Of a DNA stretch of 64,000 nucleotides, positions 48,871 through 59,814 are shown piece after piece. Source of the DNA: Glossina fuscipes. Lineage: Eukaryota > Arthropoda > Insecta > Diptera > Glossinidae. The stretch covers positions 5,069,553-5,133,552 of the forward strand of contig NW_023998457.1 of the NCBI RefSeq assembly GCF_014805625.2. Direction: 5' to 3'. A model generated the notes under the pieces. The model was not told the origin of the DNA. It made no database searches and saw only the letters and a list, made by a program, of their open reading frames with translations. Within the stretch, counting starts at the first letter, position 1; every line of letters begins with the position of its first letter. The position numbers and the translations under genes are program-made.

Positions 48871-49994
48871 TTGCTCATTCTTTTCTTTTGTCATGTTCTG
48901 AATAACATGTACCAAAGCAGGTGTCATAAGTCTGAAGTTGTTAGTTTTAGTTTCTTAGACAGATTTTAAGGAGTGAAAGTAGAAATGAAAAGAAAACCAA
49001 AAACTTTTATTGGTTTGTCACAGTTTATAGCCCATAGTCTTATTTACTTTACAAATACGCGATATATATACATCTATGTATTTATATGGAGAAAAAAAGT
49101 ATAAGAAGCAAATCAGTGTAAAGTTAATTTATGCAATTTTTCTACTGAATCTCTACTCGGACTACTTTTATGCCTTTTTTTAATTACTGTAAACCTCCAT
49201 ATATCTAAAAGAAAAAGAAAAGAAATAAGTGAAAGCATTATAGTGGGACGCAGCACAATATTAGATCACCTCCTTTAATACAGCTCTTTATATAAGGCCA
49301 TAAGTGCAAACGTTTCGCTCGCTAGCTTTGTTATATCCTTCACAGCAAAAACTCACGATATCATGATTTCTTGCATATTATGTCTATTTTTTGACGCATC
49401 AATCTTTGGACATAAGATTCCTTAAGCCAAAATGAACTTTAGTACATCTGGTCTGTTATTGACTTGCATATTCCCTGTTATGGTTGTTTAGAGCTTGAAG
49501 ATTGTGATGCATCCACTGTTCTTTACAAGCGTTTAGCCTCGCCGATGCTTTGAGTTAGTCAAGAAATGTAGTGTTTCTTGCAAATTTCATTTTTTTGGAA
49601 CTAAAGTACTATTTCTATCCAAAGTTCCAAGAAATTATGTTGTGTATGCCTCAATGTAATAATTCATGCAGTTAAATATAGCTTGAAGACGATACACTTA
49701 AATGAAGGACTAGCAGTTTTCATTCCATACCCTACAATACTAATTGTAATCTCTTTTACCGAACCGAGACGTACTAATTTGTGCTCTTAATAAGAGATTA
49801 TGGAGACGTCCGTCTCCAGCTCAATTCTATTGGGGAATTAAAAAAACATATATTTTGTTTGGAAAGACATATTTTAACAAGTTTTCTAAGAGGGACTTTT
49901 TCATACGGTCTCTCTTCACCGCATAAAATAAATTTTCTTCAAAAAATGATTTGTTAAGATAGTCTTTCGAAAATTTTTTGTTTTGCCACTTTTT

Positions 49995-50500
49995 TTTTTA
50001 TACCCACCACTGTACGATGGGGGTGCACTCATTTTATTTTTTTCCATACTGTATGTAAAACCCAAAAGGAAACTTAAGAGATCCTGTAAAGTATGTATAT
50101 CCTTGATCAGTGTGAAATTCTGAGTTAATTTAATCATGTCCGTCCGTCCGTCCGTTTGTGAGGTGTACTTTGTTGGCACTCTCGCAAAAATGAAAATATC
50201 AACTTCAAACTTGGTAGCAAACTTGCAAATTTCTGCACGCAAGTTGGTATTGGAAATCGGCCAAATTGATCAGAGCGGAGGCACTCAATAGAGCGTAAAC
50301 TGAACGCAACTAAGCTTTTTTTTAACAAAAATTTTTGGATTTTTGCTCGTTACTCGGAAATTGTTAAAGTTAGGAGGCTGAAATTACTACTAAGGTCAAC
50401 TCTTTAGGTCCAAAAATGGAACCAATCGACCGTATCCAGACAAAGTTACGAGTAATTAAATTTTAGTTTTTTACCTTTTCGTATTAATCGTAAGGCATAC
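49995..50500 (-). repeat. Dispersed repeat family B, partial minus copy
   Basis: Opens TTTATACCCACCACTGTACGATGGGGGTGC, then AAAGTATGTATATCCTTGATCAG, CATGTCCGTCCGTCCGTCCG and CTTCAAACTTGGTAGC. It ends ambiguously before the first LDLa exon, about 0.4 kb upstream of the acceptor. Confidence 0.7.
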
Positions 50501-50910
50501 ACAAGAGAAGGTTCAGAACTATTTTGTGCATTCCCCAAATGGAGATATATTACCCGCCTACAAATGCGTTAATTTTAAAATGACCATGATAGACACCGCG
50601 AATAACTTTCTCTTAATAATACCATCGATATGGGTATCAAATAAAAGAACTTGGGGAGTAGAATGCGAAAAGCATAGTGGTGTGTGTGGGAGATTCAGCG
50701 CCCGCCAAATATAGCTTTCCAACCTGTTTTATTTGCTATGGTTGCGATCTATCGCGCAGAAGAAGAAAGTTTACCTACTATGCAGTTTTTCAAATGATTT
50801 TATTTTATCTTTCAATCGCATTTCTTTCACAAAGTCTACCTTTTTACTTAAATTTTAAATTAATTAACCGTTAAGACATTTTCTACTTATCTTATTTCTT
50901 TCATTTACAG

Positions 50911-51030
50911 AGTCCTCCTGCGAAGAGGGTAGATTCCGTTGTAATAACGGTAATTGCATACCCAACAGATGGCGATGTGATCAAGAGAACGATTGTGCTG
51001 ATGGTTCTGATGAAACACCTTCAATGTGCA
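50911..51030 (+). CDS. Exon encoding an LDL-receptor class A module (lipophorin-receptor/VLDLR-like), module a
   Basis: A 120 bp exon in phase 1-1, bounded by TTTCATTTACAG at 50910 and GTAAGT at 51031. It encodes one full LDLa module, from [15 protein letters not shown] to [10 protein letters not shown], with all six cysteines in standard spacing. It keeps the Ca2+-cage acidic residues (CDQENDC..GSDE), so it should fold and bind calcium. LDLa modules bind lipoproteins and related ligands on the extracellular side of single-pass receptors. Symmetric phase-1 boundaries are the rule for exons of this family. Together with the next exon the pair most resembles the adjacent modules LA2-LA3 of VLDLR and insect lipophorin receptors. 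Other LDLa proteins (yolkless, arrow, megalin-like) are not excluded, since only two modules are visible. Confidence 0.93.
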
Positions 51031-51185
51031 GTAAGTGATCTTTTTTTCCTTTTTTTTTTTTAAATTAAGAGAGAATTGTACAACTCTTTCTGTAAAGACA
51101 AACAACAGAACAATACAACAATTTTACACTTTGTTGAATACATTTTTATATATATGTTATATATATATTTAAACACACTTCACAG
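51031..51185 (+). other. Intron between the two LDLa exons (155 bp)
   Basis: Donor GTAAGTGATC, then T-rich and TA-rich sequence, and acceptor CTTCACAG. Phase 1. It is the only short intron in the window, which shows the two modules are adjacent in the mRNA. Confidence 0.88.
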
Positions 51186-51302
51186 TGAATTACTGCAAAC
51201 ATCACGAAATTAAATGCAAAAATGGTGAACAATGCATTCCGATTAGTTGGAAATGCGATGGTAGTCCCGATTGTCGCGATAAATCCGATGAAGAAAATTG
51301 TC
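51186..51302 (+). CDS. Exon encoding an LDL-receptor class A module (lipophorin-receptor/VLDLR-like), module b
   Basis: A 117 bp phase 1-1 exon bounded by CTTCACAG at 51185 and GTAAGC at 51303. With the preceding A it begins [11 protein letters not shown] and continues ...[11 protein letters not shown] to DKSDEENC, a complete six-cysteine module with CDGSPDC..KSDEE calcium ligands. The signature C-x2-HEI-x-C ... QCIP-x-SW-x-CDG ... DEENC is that of the third LDLa module of VLDLR and its insect orthologues, as I remember the family. This supports a lipophorin receptor rather than a generic LDLa protein. No further LDLa module was seen to the right edge. Confidence 0.93.
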
Positions 51303-51936
51303 GTAAGCTAAAAAAATATTTTTTACAATTTGTTTCATTGCATTGAAATTATTTGTGGGCATATAGTGGCAACTCTCGAAACGAACAATTGTCTTACATT
51401 TAGATGCACTGCATGATTAAGAAAATTATTATATAATTTATGTCATTACTTTCTTTCATTTCTTCGATAAGTACAGTTTATAGAGCCTGACCTCCTACGG
51501 TCTGAGTTTTTCCATTTATTAGTTTTTGATATAGCCATCTTTTAAATTTTGAGCTAAATTACTGAGACTCAAGGGTAAAGATTTTGCATGAAGCTTTCAT
51601 GGTTTTCTAAAAACTATGCGAAATTGTTGTATTTTTAAGACCAGTAGCGGTACCACCGACTTCAAAATATTAAAAATCTGGATAAACTCCATGTCTACTC
51701 ATTGACCTTTTTCTAGTAGGGATTGCTACTATCGTCAGATTGCGATGGACTTGTAAAGGGCTCAGCGGGATCTTGATATTTTTTTTTTGGCTCCTCAGCT
51801 ACATTTGTGCCATAATAAAGGACAGAAACTAACTTTGCTGAAGACTTTTTTGCAACATTTTTTGGGTTTCCTTGTGCCTAATTTTTTCTTTAAGATAAAA
51901 CAACATTTACAAGCCAACATTATCGTGCTTTTTAGC

Positions 51937-52490
51937 ATTGATGTCAGAGCGAATATAATCGTCATCATCGACGTTAGAGTTAGTGTAGCATTGATGTTAG
52001 CGTTAGTGTGACAATTAGCATTGACATTATCATTGATATTGTATAAACATTGATATTGGCATTAGTTACATAACTAGCATTAACTGCAGCACTGGCATTA
52101 GCATTTGCTACAGCATTGATATTTGCATTAGTGTGACACTAGCATGGTATTAGCATTGGCATTATCATTGGCATTATCATTGGTGCTATGCTAAACACCG
52201 CTGATATTGACGTTAGTTACAACACTTTGAAGCTTTAGCATTGGCATTAGTTGCAACATTGTCATTAGTATTAGTATGAGGTTATCATTGGCATTATTAT
52301 CATTAGTATGGTATCTGCATTGATATTAGCGTTAGTTACAACACTAGCATTAACTGCAACATTGGCATTCGCATTGGCGCTAGCATTGGCATTAACATTA
52401 GTATTGACATTAGCTGCAGCAATGTCCTTAGTTATGGCAAGCATTGCTACTAACTACAGCGTTAACGTCGAGTATATGCTTTGGCGTTAG
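51937..52490 (+). repeat. CATTAG-type minisatellite with ~267 bp higher-order period
   Basis: About 550 bp built from degenerate 6- and 12-mers such as AGCATTGGCATT, TGACATTA and GCGTTAGT. A longer phrase, GTTACATAACTAGCATTAACTGC near 52064, recurs as GTTACAACACTAGCATTAACTGC near 52331. The short repeats are therefore also arranged in a larger unit. In one frame it reads as Ala/Leu/Thr repeats (52308-52490), an artefact of the repeat. Confidence 0.85.
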
Positions 52491-53514
52491 CAGTAGTTAC
52501 TCTCCTTATTTTTTTGATTAAGTAAGTCTGGTTTTGAATAATATGCTTTGATAATAAAAAACAATAACATGATAGAAGAATGCCACACAATTCGTAAATG
52601 GCTCCCATTATTAAATATAACGATATAGTGGAAAAGTTCCCCTTAGCCCATAAAAGGCCCGCGTTAATGAACATAAACTTTGACAAAACTAGACTCTACT
52701 AAATTACATCAGCCTATCCGTCTTGCACGAGAAAAGAAGGCAATGTTTTTTTTTGCTTTACTTCCTGAGACTTCGGATGATGATCTTAAAATCTCAATCT
52801 CTCCAAGGTTAATTTTTTTTTTTATATGACTATAAAACAAAAGAGTTTTCTTCAATGCCTAATGACATCTTTTCCGAGGCTGCTTAGATTAAGGCATATA
52901 AAAATGTAACCTTATGTTCTTTGACATAAAAGCGCAAAGGAAATCTGGTAAAAAGCAAATAAAAATGCGTATGCAACCTATGTAAATTTTTCCATTTTGT
53001 AATATATAGTTTGCGGTGTTCGTTGTCGAGAGCTCACTGTGTATTCAAGCTACTAACCTACCTTATCGTACGTGCTGACCTACTAAACAAGCAAGTCAGC
53101 GGTAAAATTCATAAATTTATGTTAAAAAGTGAACCTGTGTTTAATAAATCATAAAAGTTTCCACGTTTCGGATTATTTCCTGCGGTTATTTGATCATATG
53201 CAAGCATTTCCGCCCATTCTTTTAATTCATCATTAAATGATTTTAATAAAAATTTAATAAAAAATTTTGATATTTTTCTCACACACATTAAAGAGATTCT
53301 TGTTTCCCATCTTAAATTTATGAATACAGATACGGATGATAAGCTTTACAATAAATTACTTACTAAAATTTTCTGAAAGTTTGTGCCTGTGTATGTACTT
53401 ATGAGCAATAATTTACTTAGGTGTACTAATAAATTTATATTTAATATCTTTGTGGACATATTTCATAAATCAATAAATTATAATAGTAACAATATATATT
53501 GTATATAAAGCCAT

Positions 53515-53812
53515 CTCTCGTTTTGACCTCACACGGCCTTTGTCGCGAAGAGGGAAGTGTTAGGTTAAGTTAGTGGTAAAGTAAACCATTGTATTAAGTT
53601 GACATGACAAACGACACGTTTGATGCAACCCAATCGGAAAACAGCTGTACGGTAAGGATGTCAAGAGACAACCTTGTAGGAAGTACGAACCAGGTGACTT
53701 TCACTGTCGTCCGAGCCTTGGACCGTTCCGTTTTTCTTGTTCTCTTCTACTTCGGGCAACAGCCACCAGGGCATGACGTCTTCTGTGCTAAATTAAAAAC
53801 CTAAATTCCTAA
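53515..53812. other. GC-richer unclassified segment
   Basis: Begins CTCACACGGCCTTTGTCGCG and contains GTTAGGTTAAGTTAGTGG, a phrase common in insect repeats, and a 66-codon plus frame (53604-53804). No protein family recognised. Probably a mobile-element fragment. Confidence 0.3.
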
Positions 53813-54149
53813 TCGTAGTGAATGAAGATCTATTCTCGAGGCTTACTATATAATGCCGTATAATAGAAATTAGTTCACGAATCTCGGATTCTTTTCTTTT
53901 AAAATTCGTGGGGTATTGTGTTAAAACATCGAGAAAGTAAATAAAAAAAATTCACCAAACTATACGTTCCGACAAAAAAAAAATTCTTGTGGAGGGAGCT
54001 AGCATTCGGCGAGCATACCACAGCGAGAGATTACGGCCAATAAGCGGTCTCCCAATATATATATAATTATATATATTTTTTTCCCAAAGTTTTATCAACT
54101 GTGAGTTGAGTTTACCCATCACTATGCAATCGTCATTGGATTAATATTT

Positions 54150-54154
54150 CTCTT

Positions 54155-54200
<46 letters not shown>

Positions 54201-54255
54201 CCTCTCTCTCTCTCTCCCTCCCTCCCTCTATCTCTCTCTCCCTCTTTCTCTCTCT
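54150..54255. repeat. (CT)n microsatellite
   Basis: About 105 bp of CT with CCCT interruptions, the longest dinucleotide tract in the window. Confidence 0.92.
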
Positions 54256-54369
54256 TAAACTTAACTCTTAAAATACGCATAATATACATAATTGTTTCGA
54301 ATTACGCATCGATAACTGTACTATGTTACCAGCTATTGCCAATTAAAGTTTTCCTTTTTTAAAGTTATC

Positions 54370-55065
54370 ATAAAACAAGTGAGAACGTTATAGTCGGACA
54401 TAGCCGACTCTTATGTACTCTACATCACTATGTCTAATGCAAATGTTATACATAATTTTCATGCAAAGCATACTTTTCATGAGGGCTTTCCCTTATATGG
54501 GATGATATACAAAAATTAGATCTACGTTCTCCAAACTCGACAAAATTGATTTCTATGTCAGTTTACTATTATGAACTAATTTTCGCCTTGAACTATTAAA
54601 AATTATAACTTTTTAATACATTAAAATTCAGCTTTCCTACGAACCATTATAAGATCTGTGGTTCGAAAAATTGTCTTAATTGAATCAGATTTTTTATACC
54701 GAGCGAGTTTTGTCGAGAAATTAAACAAAAAATTTCAAACTTTTTTCAGTATAATGACTTTTCAAAATAGTGCATTATATGAGGAGAGATCGAAAAAGCG
54801 AGCCTACCCAAACCATTTTGAATAGCATTCGTTCTTGATTCAAAGCACGTCACTGTACCAAATTTCGTCCAAATATCTCAAAAGTAGCGACGTGTAGCTT
54901 GAGGACAATAGTGAATGGACAGAAATCATAAAAGCGGACAGACGGACAAATAGGTGTAAATCATTTCAGAATGACTTTCTGTACAGTAAAAGATGGCTTT
55001 ATCGTAAGCGCTTCTGGATGTTACATATGTATATCACATACCACGAGTGGTGTAGGGCATAATTA
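54370..55065 (+). repeat. Dispersed repeat family A, near full-length plus copy
   Basis: Left end AAGTGAGAACGTTATAGTCGG and TTATGTACTCTACATCACTATG. The body has CCTTATATGGGATGATATAC and GATCGAAAAAGCGAGCC. The core is AGCGGACAGACGGACAAATAGG (54934-54952). The right end CACATACCACGAGTGGTGTAGGGCATA is inverted relative to the left end. The best copy for judging the family's total length (about 0.69 kb). Confidence 0.82.
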
Positions 55066-55284
55066 GGGACAACTTACGTTCATTTACAAGCTTGATCTGT
55101 AAACATAAGTTCTTTTATTAGGCTTTGCAGCTTTAAATTCATTCGTTTCAAGGTTTTTAGTAGCATTGCTTTGAAAACTTTGTACTTTCCTTTTCTATCT
55201 CTTTTCAAGGTCTCGAAAGTCCTACCTAGTTCTACCAAATTTCTAAATTGCAAGTGCAAGTGTGCAAGTTTATGTCAAGTTCGA

Positions 55285-55570
55285 GCAGAACTTGACACAG
55301 ATCCACTTTTTGTTATATCAAAACCATTTTCCATATGGATGTAAACTTATCCGTCCGTCTGTCTATTTGATGTCTTTTCATATAATCTCGTGTTCAACCT
55401 GCAGATAGTAAATTTTTGCGATGCTTTAATGGAATTTGATCCAAAAGTGAACCCTATTGAAAATGTTTCGGATCGGACCACTTTTTCGATCACGACCTTA
55501 TTTTGAAAAGTCATTATATAAATGAAATATATTAAGCGACGTGGTGCAATCTTTTTACTAGTGCGCAGTG
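55285..55570 (-). repeat. Dispersed repeat family A, minus orientation
   Basis: Contains TTTTTGTTATATCAAAACC, TTATCCGTCCGTCTGTC, 'TTTTTGCGATGCTTTAATGGAATTTG', GATCGGACCACTTTTTCGATC and TTTTGAAAAGTCATTATATAA. Confidence 0.72.
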
Positions 55571-55839
55571 GGCTAACGTAATGTTTTTGGTTGCATTGTA
55601 TTCAATTTTTAAAAAGTGATACTTTAAGTTTTCCTGGGTCTGTTCCGAAAGACCACTAAGCAAACGTCTGTAAACAAGGCAAAGCGATCAAGAACAAATC
55701 ATTCGGCATATTAGTTTACCAAGCAAAATAATTTTTTTTATATCGTGCATCACTTGAGTCAAAGTGTAAATATATATCCTGTGTATGATGGAGTTTCTGA
55801 GCAACGAGAAGAAAAAACGCGGAAAGCAAAGATATTCTC

Positions 55840-56420
55840 AGGCAAAGGCCCATTCTTTGGTCAGTTTGGATTATTAACAAAATTCTTTCGCAGATTTGTA
55901 GGCGATAACATTATTTTCGCCAAAGGGAGAAAGCTTATCAAAGATACTACACATTTGGGTAGATGGTCCGATGGACAAATGAAGAGATCAAGTGCATTCC
56001 ATATATGAAACTGGCGTAGAGTTTATGTACTTTACAGTGTTTTTGAAGCTTGCTTATGCAGTTTTTGGAAAAAAAATCAAGATAGGTAGGCGTGACTGAT
56101 TTTTTCCATTTTTGTCCAAGTCCTATGGCATCTTCCACAAGATATGCCTATAAGTTTTTATGATTAATGAGTAAAAAACAAATTTTTTGTTCCCTTTTAA
56201 AAATGGAAGTGTCCTCACATTACGTGGCAGTGCGGGCGTGTGCTTCGACCGATTTAATTCATTTTCTATACAAGAACTTTCACTGTTTCAGTTAAATTCG
56301 CGGCCTGGAAAATATTTACGACAGACATTACACAGACGGACAGACGGACAAGCTTAAATCGTTTTAGAATTTGATACTAAATTTTGCAAAATGAATAAAC
56401 CCCTCACTGAAGGGTGACAA
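55840..56420 (+). repeat. Dispersed repeat family B, partial plus copy
   Basis: Contains TTCGCCAAAGGGAGAAAGC, GATGGTCCGATGGACAAATG, CATTCCATATATGAAACTGGCG, 'GGTAGGCGTGACTGATTTTTTCC', the ACACAGACGGACAGACGGAC core (56331-56350) and TTTTGCAAAATGAATAAAC..CTGAAGGGTGAC. Confidence 0.68.
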
Positions 56421-57599
56421 AAAAAAGAAAAAAAAAAAGAAACGTTTGCAATTCTAGCATAATGGCACGTACTCTCCGTCTGAACAGAATTGGTTTAATG
56501 TACGAGTCATACGAAGCTTTGAAGATCAAAAATTATTTTAGATCCATCATAGTCAAGGCACCACTCACCTTAAGCAGAATTGACTTTGATAATCTTTGAA
56601 GAATCCGATATTGAGATAAAATTATATAGACATCGTTTCAATATTTGCAAAGCATCGGTCTTCCTGATATTATTTAACTTTTCTCTAAAGCATTCTTCGC
56701 TTTTTTTCTGTGTTTTTCTCCTCTTATGGTCATCGCGTGACATCTTCTTCTGCATTTTTTTCTTTCTGCAATGGAAAATGAAGATATCAAAAAGCATTAC
56801 TCTACGTTCATATCGATAAGTAAGAGCTGACTCAGATACATAAATTCTATTTAAAATAGGTTAAAATGATATAACGCACACACACACAGTCAGCTGGCTA
56901 TAGAGCATTATATGTATTTATGTACTTTTGGGATTTGGTATATAAATTGTGTTTATTGTTGCTCTCAGTTTCTATTTAAAAACACATGCTCATAATGTTT
57001 ACGACATTATGTGTAATGTTGTGCTTACATTAAAAACGTATTCTTTTTCTTCCATTTTGAACGAAAGAAGAAAATTAAAAGAAAACCAACTTTCGTCATC
57101 ATTAATGTCAAATTTGTTAAATTTATAAAAATATTTAGTAAAAATTTGTCTTTCACAAGACGACTGACAGACAGATATCCAGCCTATATAACAAGATGCT
57201 GAAGGAAGAAATAAATATTTGTTAGGGTAATCGCTGTCTCTAACATTTACTTACATTTTTCTTTTACTTGAAATCGTATGCCGGGTTTCCCAGTAGAGAT
57301 AACATAATGTCTCTTTTTACTATGACGGCTATATTTCAAATATTAAGAGTATTCAATATTTTATTATTCGTGTTCAGTGAGGTTTGCAATTTTATCATGC
57401 GATAGCGCGTATACATCTTACATTATACTATTAATGCAATGCTATATACGCCACACTGTCTACGATACCATGTATCCTATGCTAGACATATTATACCGTA
57501 CTCTACTACACAACACTGTGGTGGAACTTACCGTGGTGAATTCATAGTGGGCGTATGTATTTTTGAATGCCTACCTGCACTGGGCGGGGAGGAAATGCG

Positions 57600-57960
57600 G
57601 AGAAGTTAATGTCTTCATAAGCCTAGTTTTCTCGGGTCATGGAAATTTCTCGAGGTATATTGTGCCGTTTCAACTTGCGAACGGATAACGCATGCGACCT
57701 GTGCGAATACATAAACGACAATGCGCAACACACTTTTCTTCCGTCCGTCTTAAGCATAATTGAAGGGGAACCTTTTCACATTTCTGCTAGTAGAAATTAC
57801 GCCAGGTAACCTGCTAGCGCTCATATTAATGGACACCAAAAGACAGAAGATGGACGCCGATTTTTTGCAATATATACCCCGAGATAAAACCATTCGAAAG
57901 CGATATCCGAACCTCCAATCTCAGGCAAGGAGTCGGGAGGTGGGATGACATATTGAGCAT
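57600..57960 (+). mobile_element. LINE remnant: C-terminal region of a reverse-transcriptase ORF
   Basis: The frame at about 57634 reads SGHGNFSRYIVPFQL, the TGHG.F..Y motif that follows the RT/RNase H region in jockey/R1/I-type LINEs. It is followed by CDLCEYINDNAQHTF (C-x2-C ... H zinc-like motif) and, after frame shifts and stops, ASAHINGHQKTEDGRRFFAIY near 57805-57870. Broken by several stops. The 3' end and poly-A are not seen. Clade cannot be assigned safely. Confidence 0.62.
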
Positions 57961-58859
57961 AAGGCAAGGCTTAATCTCAAGGGAATGCGAAAGCAGGTCA
58001 AGGATAACTTTGACTCCAGTGCAAGGCCACTAGTTGTCAGTTCGCCTTTTTAAAAAACTCTTTACTGTACTACACTGCACTCATGTACCATAATATATAT
58101 ACTAATCTGTGTATACTATTCCGTATATACTTACTATATACACTGTACTACACTGTACTATATATATTTTAAAATTATCCAAAATTTTAATCGAGATAAT
58201 CATTCCCATCTCGCTCAACTTTTCATGGACTTCTTTACGAAAACCATCTTCAAAGACGAAACTCATTTCCCTCGCAATTGTTTCGTGGATAAAGAAAATT
58301 TTCTTCACTGATGTGGAGTCAGTTCACACATAACTCCTAAGATTTTTTTAAATTTTTTAGAAGTGATCTTTTGGTATGGCTTTTGAGCTCTTGATATGAT
58401 CGGCTGTTATATTCCTAAAAATCAAAATAGGCATTCTCCTGGTACAGTGAATGGAGAGCATCATCGATGTTAATGAATTTTTCAATGGAACGAATTGAAA
58501 AACTTGATCTAACCTACATCTGATTTTGAATAGAAAGAGGCGAAATTTACCTGAACGTGTAATGCGGTAACGATGGAAAAAGCAAAAGATAAAAGGTGAC
58601 CACAGTCTAATCGGGGTGTGCCCAATCGGTAATGGACCTCGACTAACTTTGATTTAAACCTTTTTGGATCCTCTTTTTCTTAGGGAGTCTGCTACAAAAA
58701 AAGTAATCTTTCACTCATGCTTTAGGATTTGGAATGTTCAACGTGCTATTGACGAATGTAGGCCAGATTTGAATGAATATTACGCCCGATAGTTATATCG
58801 ATATGTGTATTATATATATATGCATATATAACATTAGCCGAGTCTACTTTGAGCAATAG

Positions 58860-59220
58860 AAAATGTTCACCAATGGTGTAAGTTCTTCGCCGAATGGCGA
58901 GAAGATGGCTTATACTCTACAGTTTTTGCGAGGGATTTGGGCATGTAACGTGTGACGGCGAAGCTTGTTCCGAAATTGCTAACTTTTGAACATTGCTTAT
59001 TCGCAATTTTTTAGCCAAAAGCAACACCGTAATCATGGCTCGGCCACCGTACTCGCCGGACTTGATATCTTGCGACTGAAAACACCCATAAACGGGCAGA
59101 GCTTGGCCACGTTTAAGGAAAGAAAGACCGCAACGCTGAATGTGCTCAAGGTCTTTAGCAAAAATTGCAACTACTTCTAGGATTGGAAAAGGGCTGGCAT
59201 ATGTGTATCATACCTAAGGG
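58860..59220 (+). mobile_element. Internally deleted mariner remnant (third lineage)
   Basis: Fragments in order: WCKFFAEWRED near 58874, RVTAKLVPKLLTFE near 58950, then directly NTVIMARPPYSPDLISCD at about 59025-59077 (third catalytic Asp kept, followed by a stop), then LKTPINGQSLATFKERKTATLNVL to 59180 and DWKRAGICVSYL. About half the transposase between the HTH/linker and the PPYSPDL box is missing. The motif spelling differs from the elements at 9.1, 15.6 and 40.7 kb, so this is a separate mariner lineage. The right end is near CTAAGGGGG at 59215. Confidence 0.75.
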
Positions 59221-59625
59221 GGAAAAATAGATATAGATAAGTAAATAAAAACCTTTGGAGAAAAATAAACAGTCGGCCTTTTTCTGAACGTTCCTCGTAT
59301 ACCCATACATATTGTAAGAGGTATAGTGATGAACTGAAGCTGTTGCTAAACGCATACTAATGACTTTGAAGACCATTTTTTCGATTAATAACAAAACAGT
59401 CATTATAATGGTTGTACAGCACAGTACTAAACCATAAAATAGCAATATTAAAACATTCACATTATCATCATAATTGCCAAAGGCAAGGCAAGCATCAATT
59501 TCAAGTTTATTTTGGAATTTTATACCAGTGGTTATAACGCGAATAATAATGGTATCGATAATATTTTCAAATGATTGCACAATCCTACGTGGAATATTAA
59601 TGGCACGAACGTGTTTCAAAAGCAT
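59215..59625 (-). CDS. Possible exon or gene fragment, unknown membrane protein
   Basis: The minus strand is open for 156 codons from an ATG at 59625 to a stop near 59155. The last ~20 codons run into the mariner remnant, so any native part ends near 59220. The frame has a charged N-terminal part (RRIVQSFENIIDTIIIR) and a long hydrophobic segment (VNVLILLFYGLVLCCTTII) followed by LLLIEKMVFK. Codons look ordinary rather than low-complexity. The layout loosely recalls the C-terminal transmembrane end of divergent insect ionotropic receptors, but I recognise no diagnostic motif. It could be chance, though a frame this long is unlikely at this AT content. Confidence 0.25.
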
Positions 59626-59814
59626 ATAAATTCAAAGGATATCAAAATAAAAGGATAATTTTTCCGATAAGGAATTTATTGTTTTTAAATATAATACAGC
59701 CTTTGTTAGCCTTAATCAATTATTAAACTCTGAAATAAAAATTTCAAAACAAAACATAAAAAAAAAGGACCTAAAGCGTATTTTTTAAAATACTACTCAT
59801 CGTCAATCATTCAA

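Larger units (their letters stand above)
4612..50910 (+). other. Putative giant intron 1
   Basis: From the GTACGA donor at 4612 to the polypyrimidine-AG acceptor (TTTCATTTACAG) at 50910 there is about 46.3 kb in which I find no convincing host exon. The contents are transposon remnants, families A and B, microsatellites and AT-rich filler. Stretches where I see nothing beyond AT-rich sequence and homopolymers: 10.1-11.3, 11.9-13.0, 14.7-15.6, 16.8-19.8, 20.7-22.2, 23.8-26.7, 27.0-28.1, 31.3-32.5, 43.1-43.8 and 45.2-46.1 kb. Additional short exons, including alternative first exons or another LDLa module, could be missed by eye. Insect lipophorin receptors are known to use alternative promoters, which often goes with long 5' introns. 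Confidence 0.4.

Noticed and set aside
52308..52490. Ala/Leu-rich frame resembling a membrane segment
   Set aside because: It is the direct translation of the CATTAG minisatellite.
54150..54255. CT tract as a GAGA-factor regulatory element
   Set aside because: GAGA sites could bind such a tract, but length and interruptions are those of an ordinary microsatellite and no promoter features are nearby.
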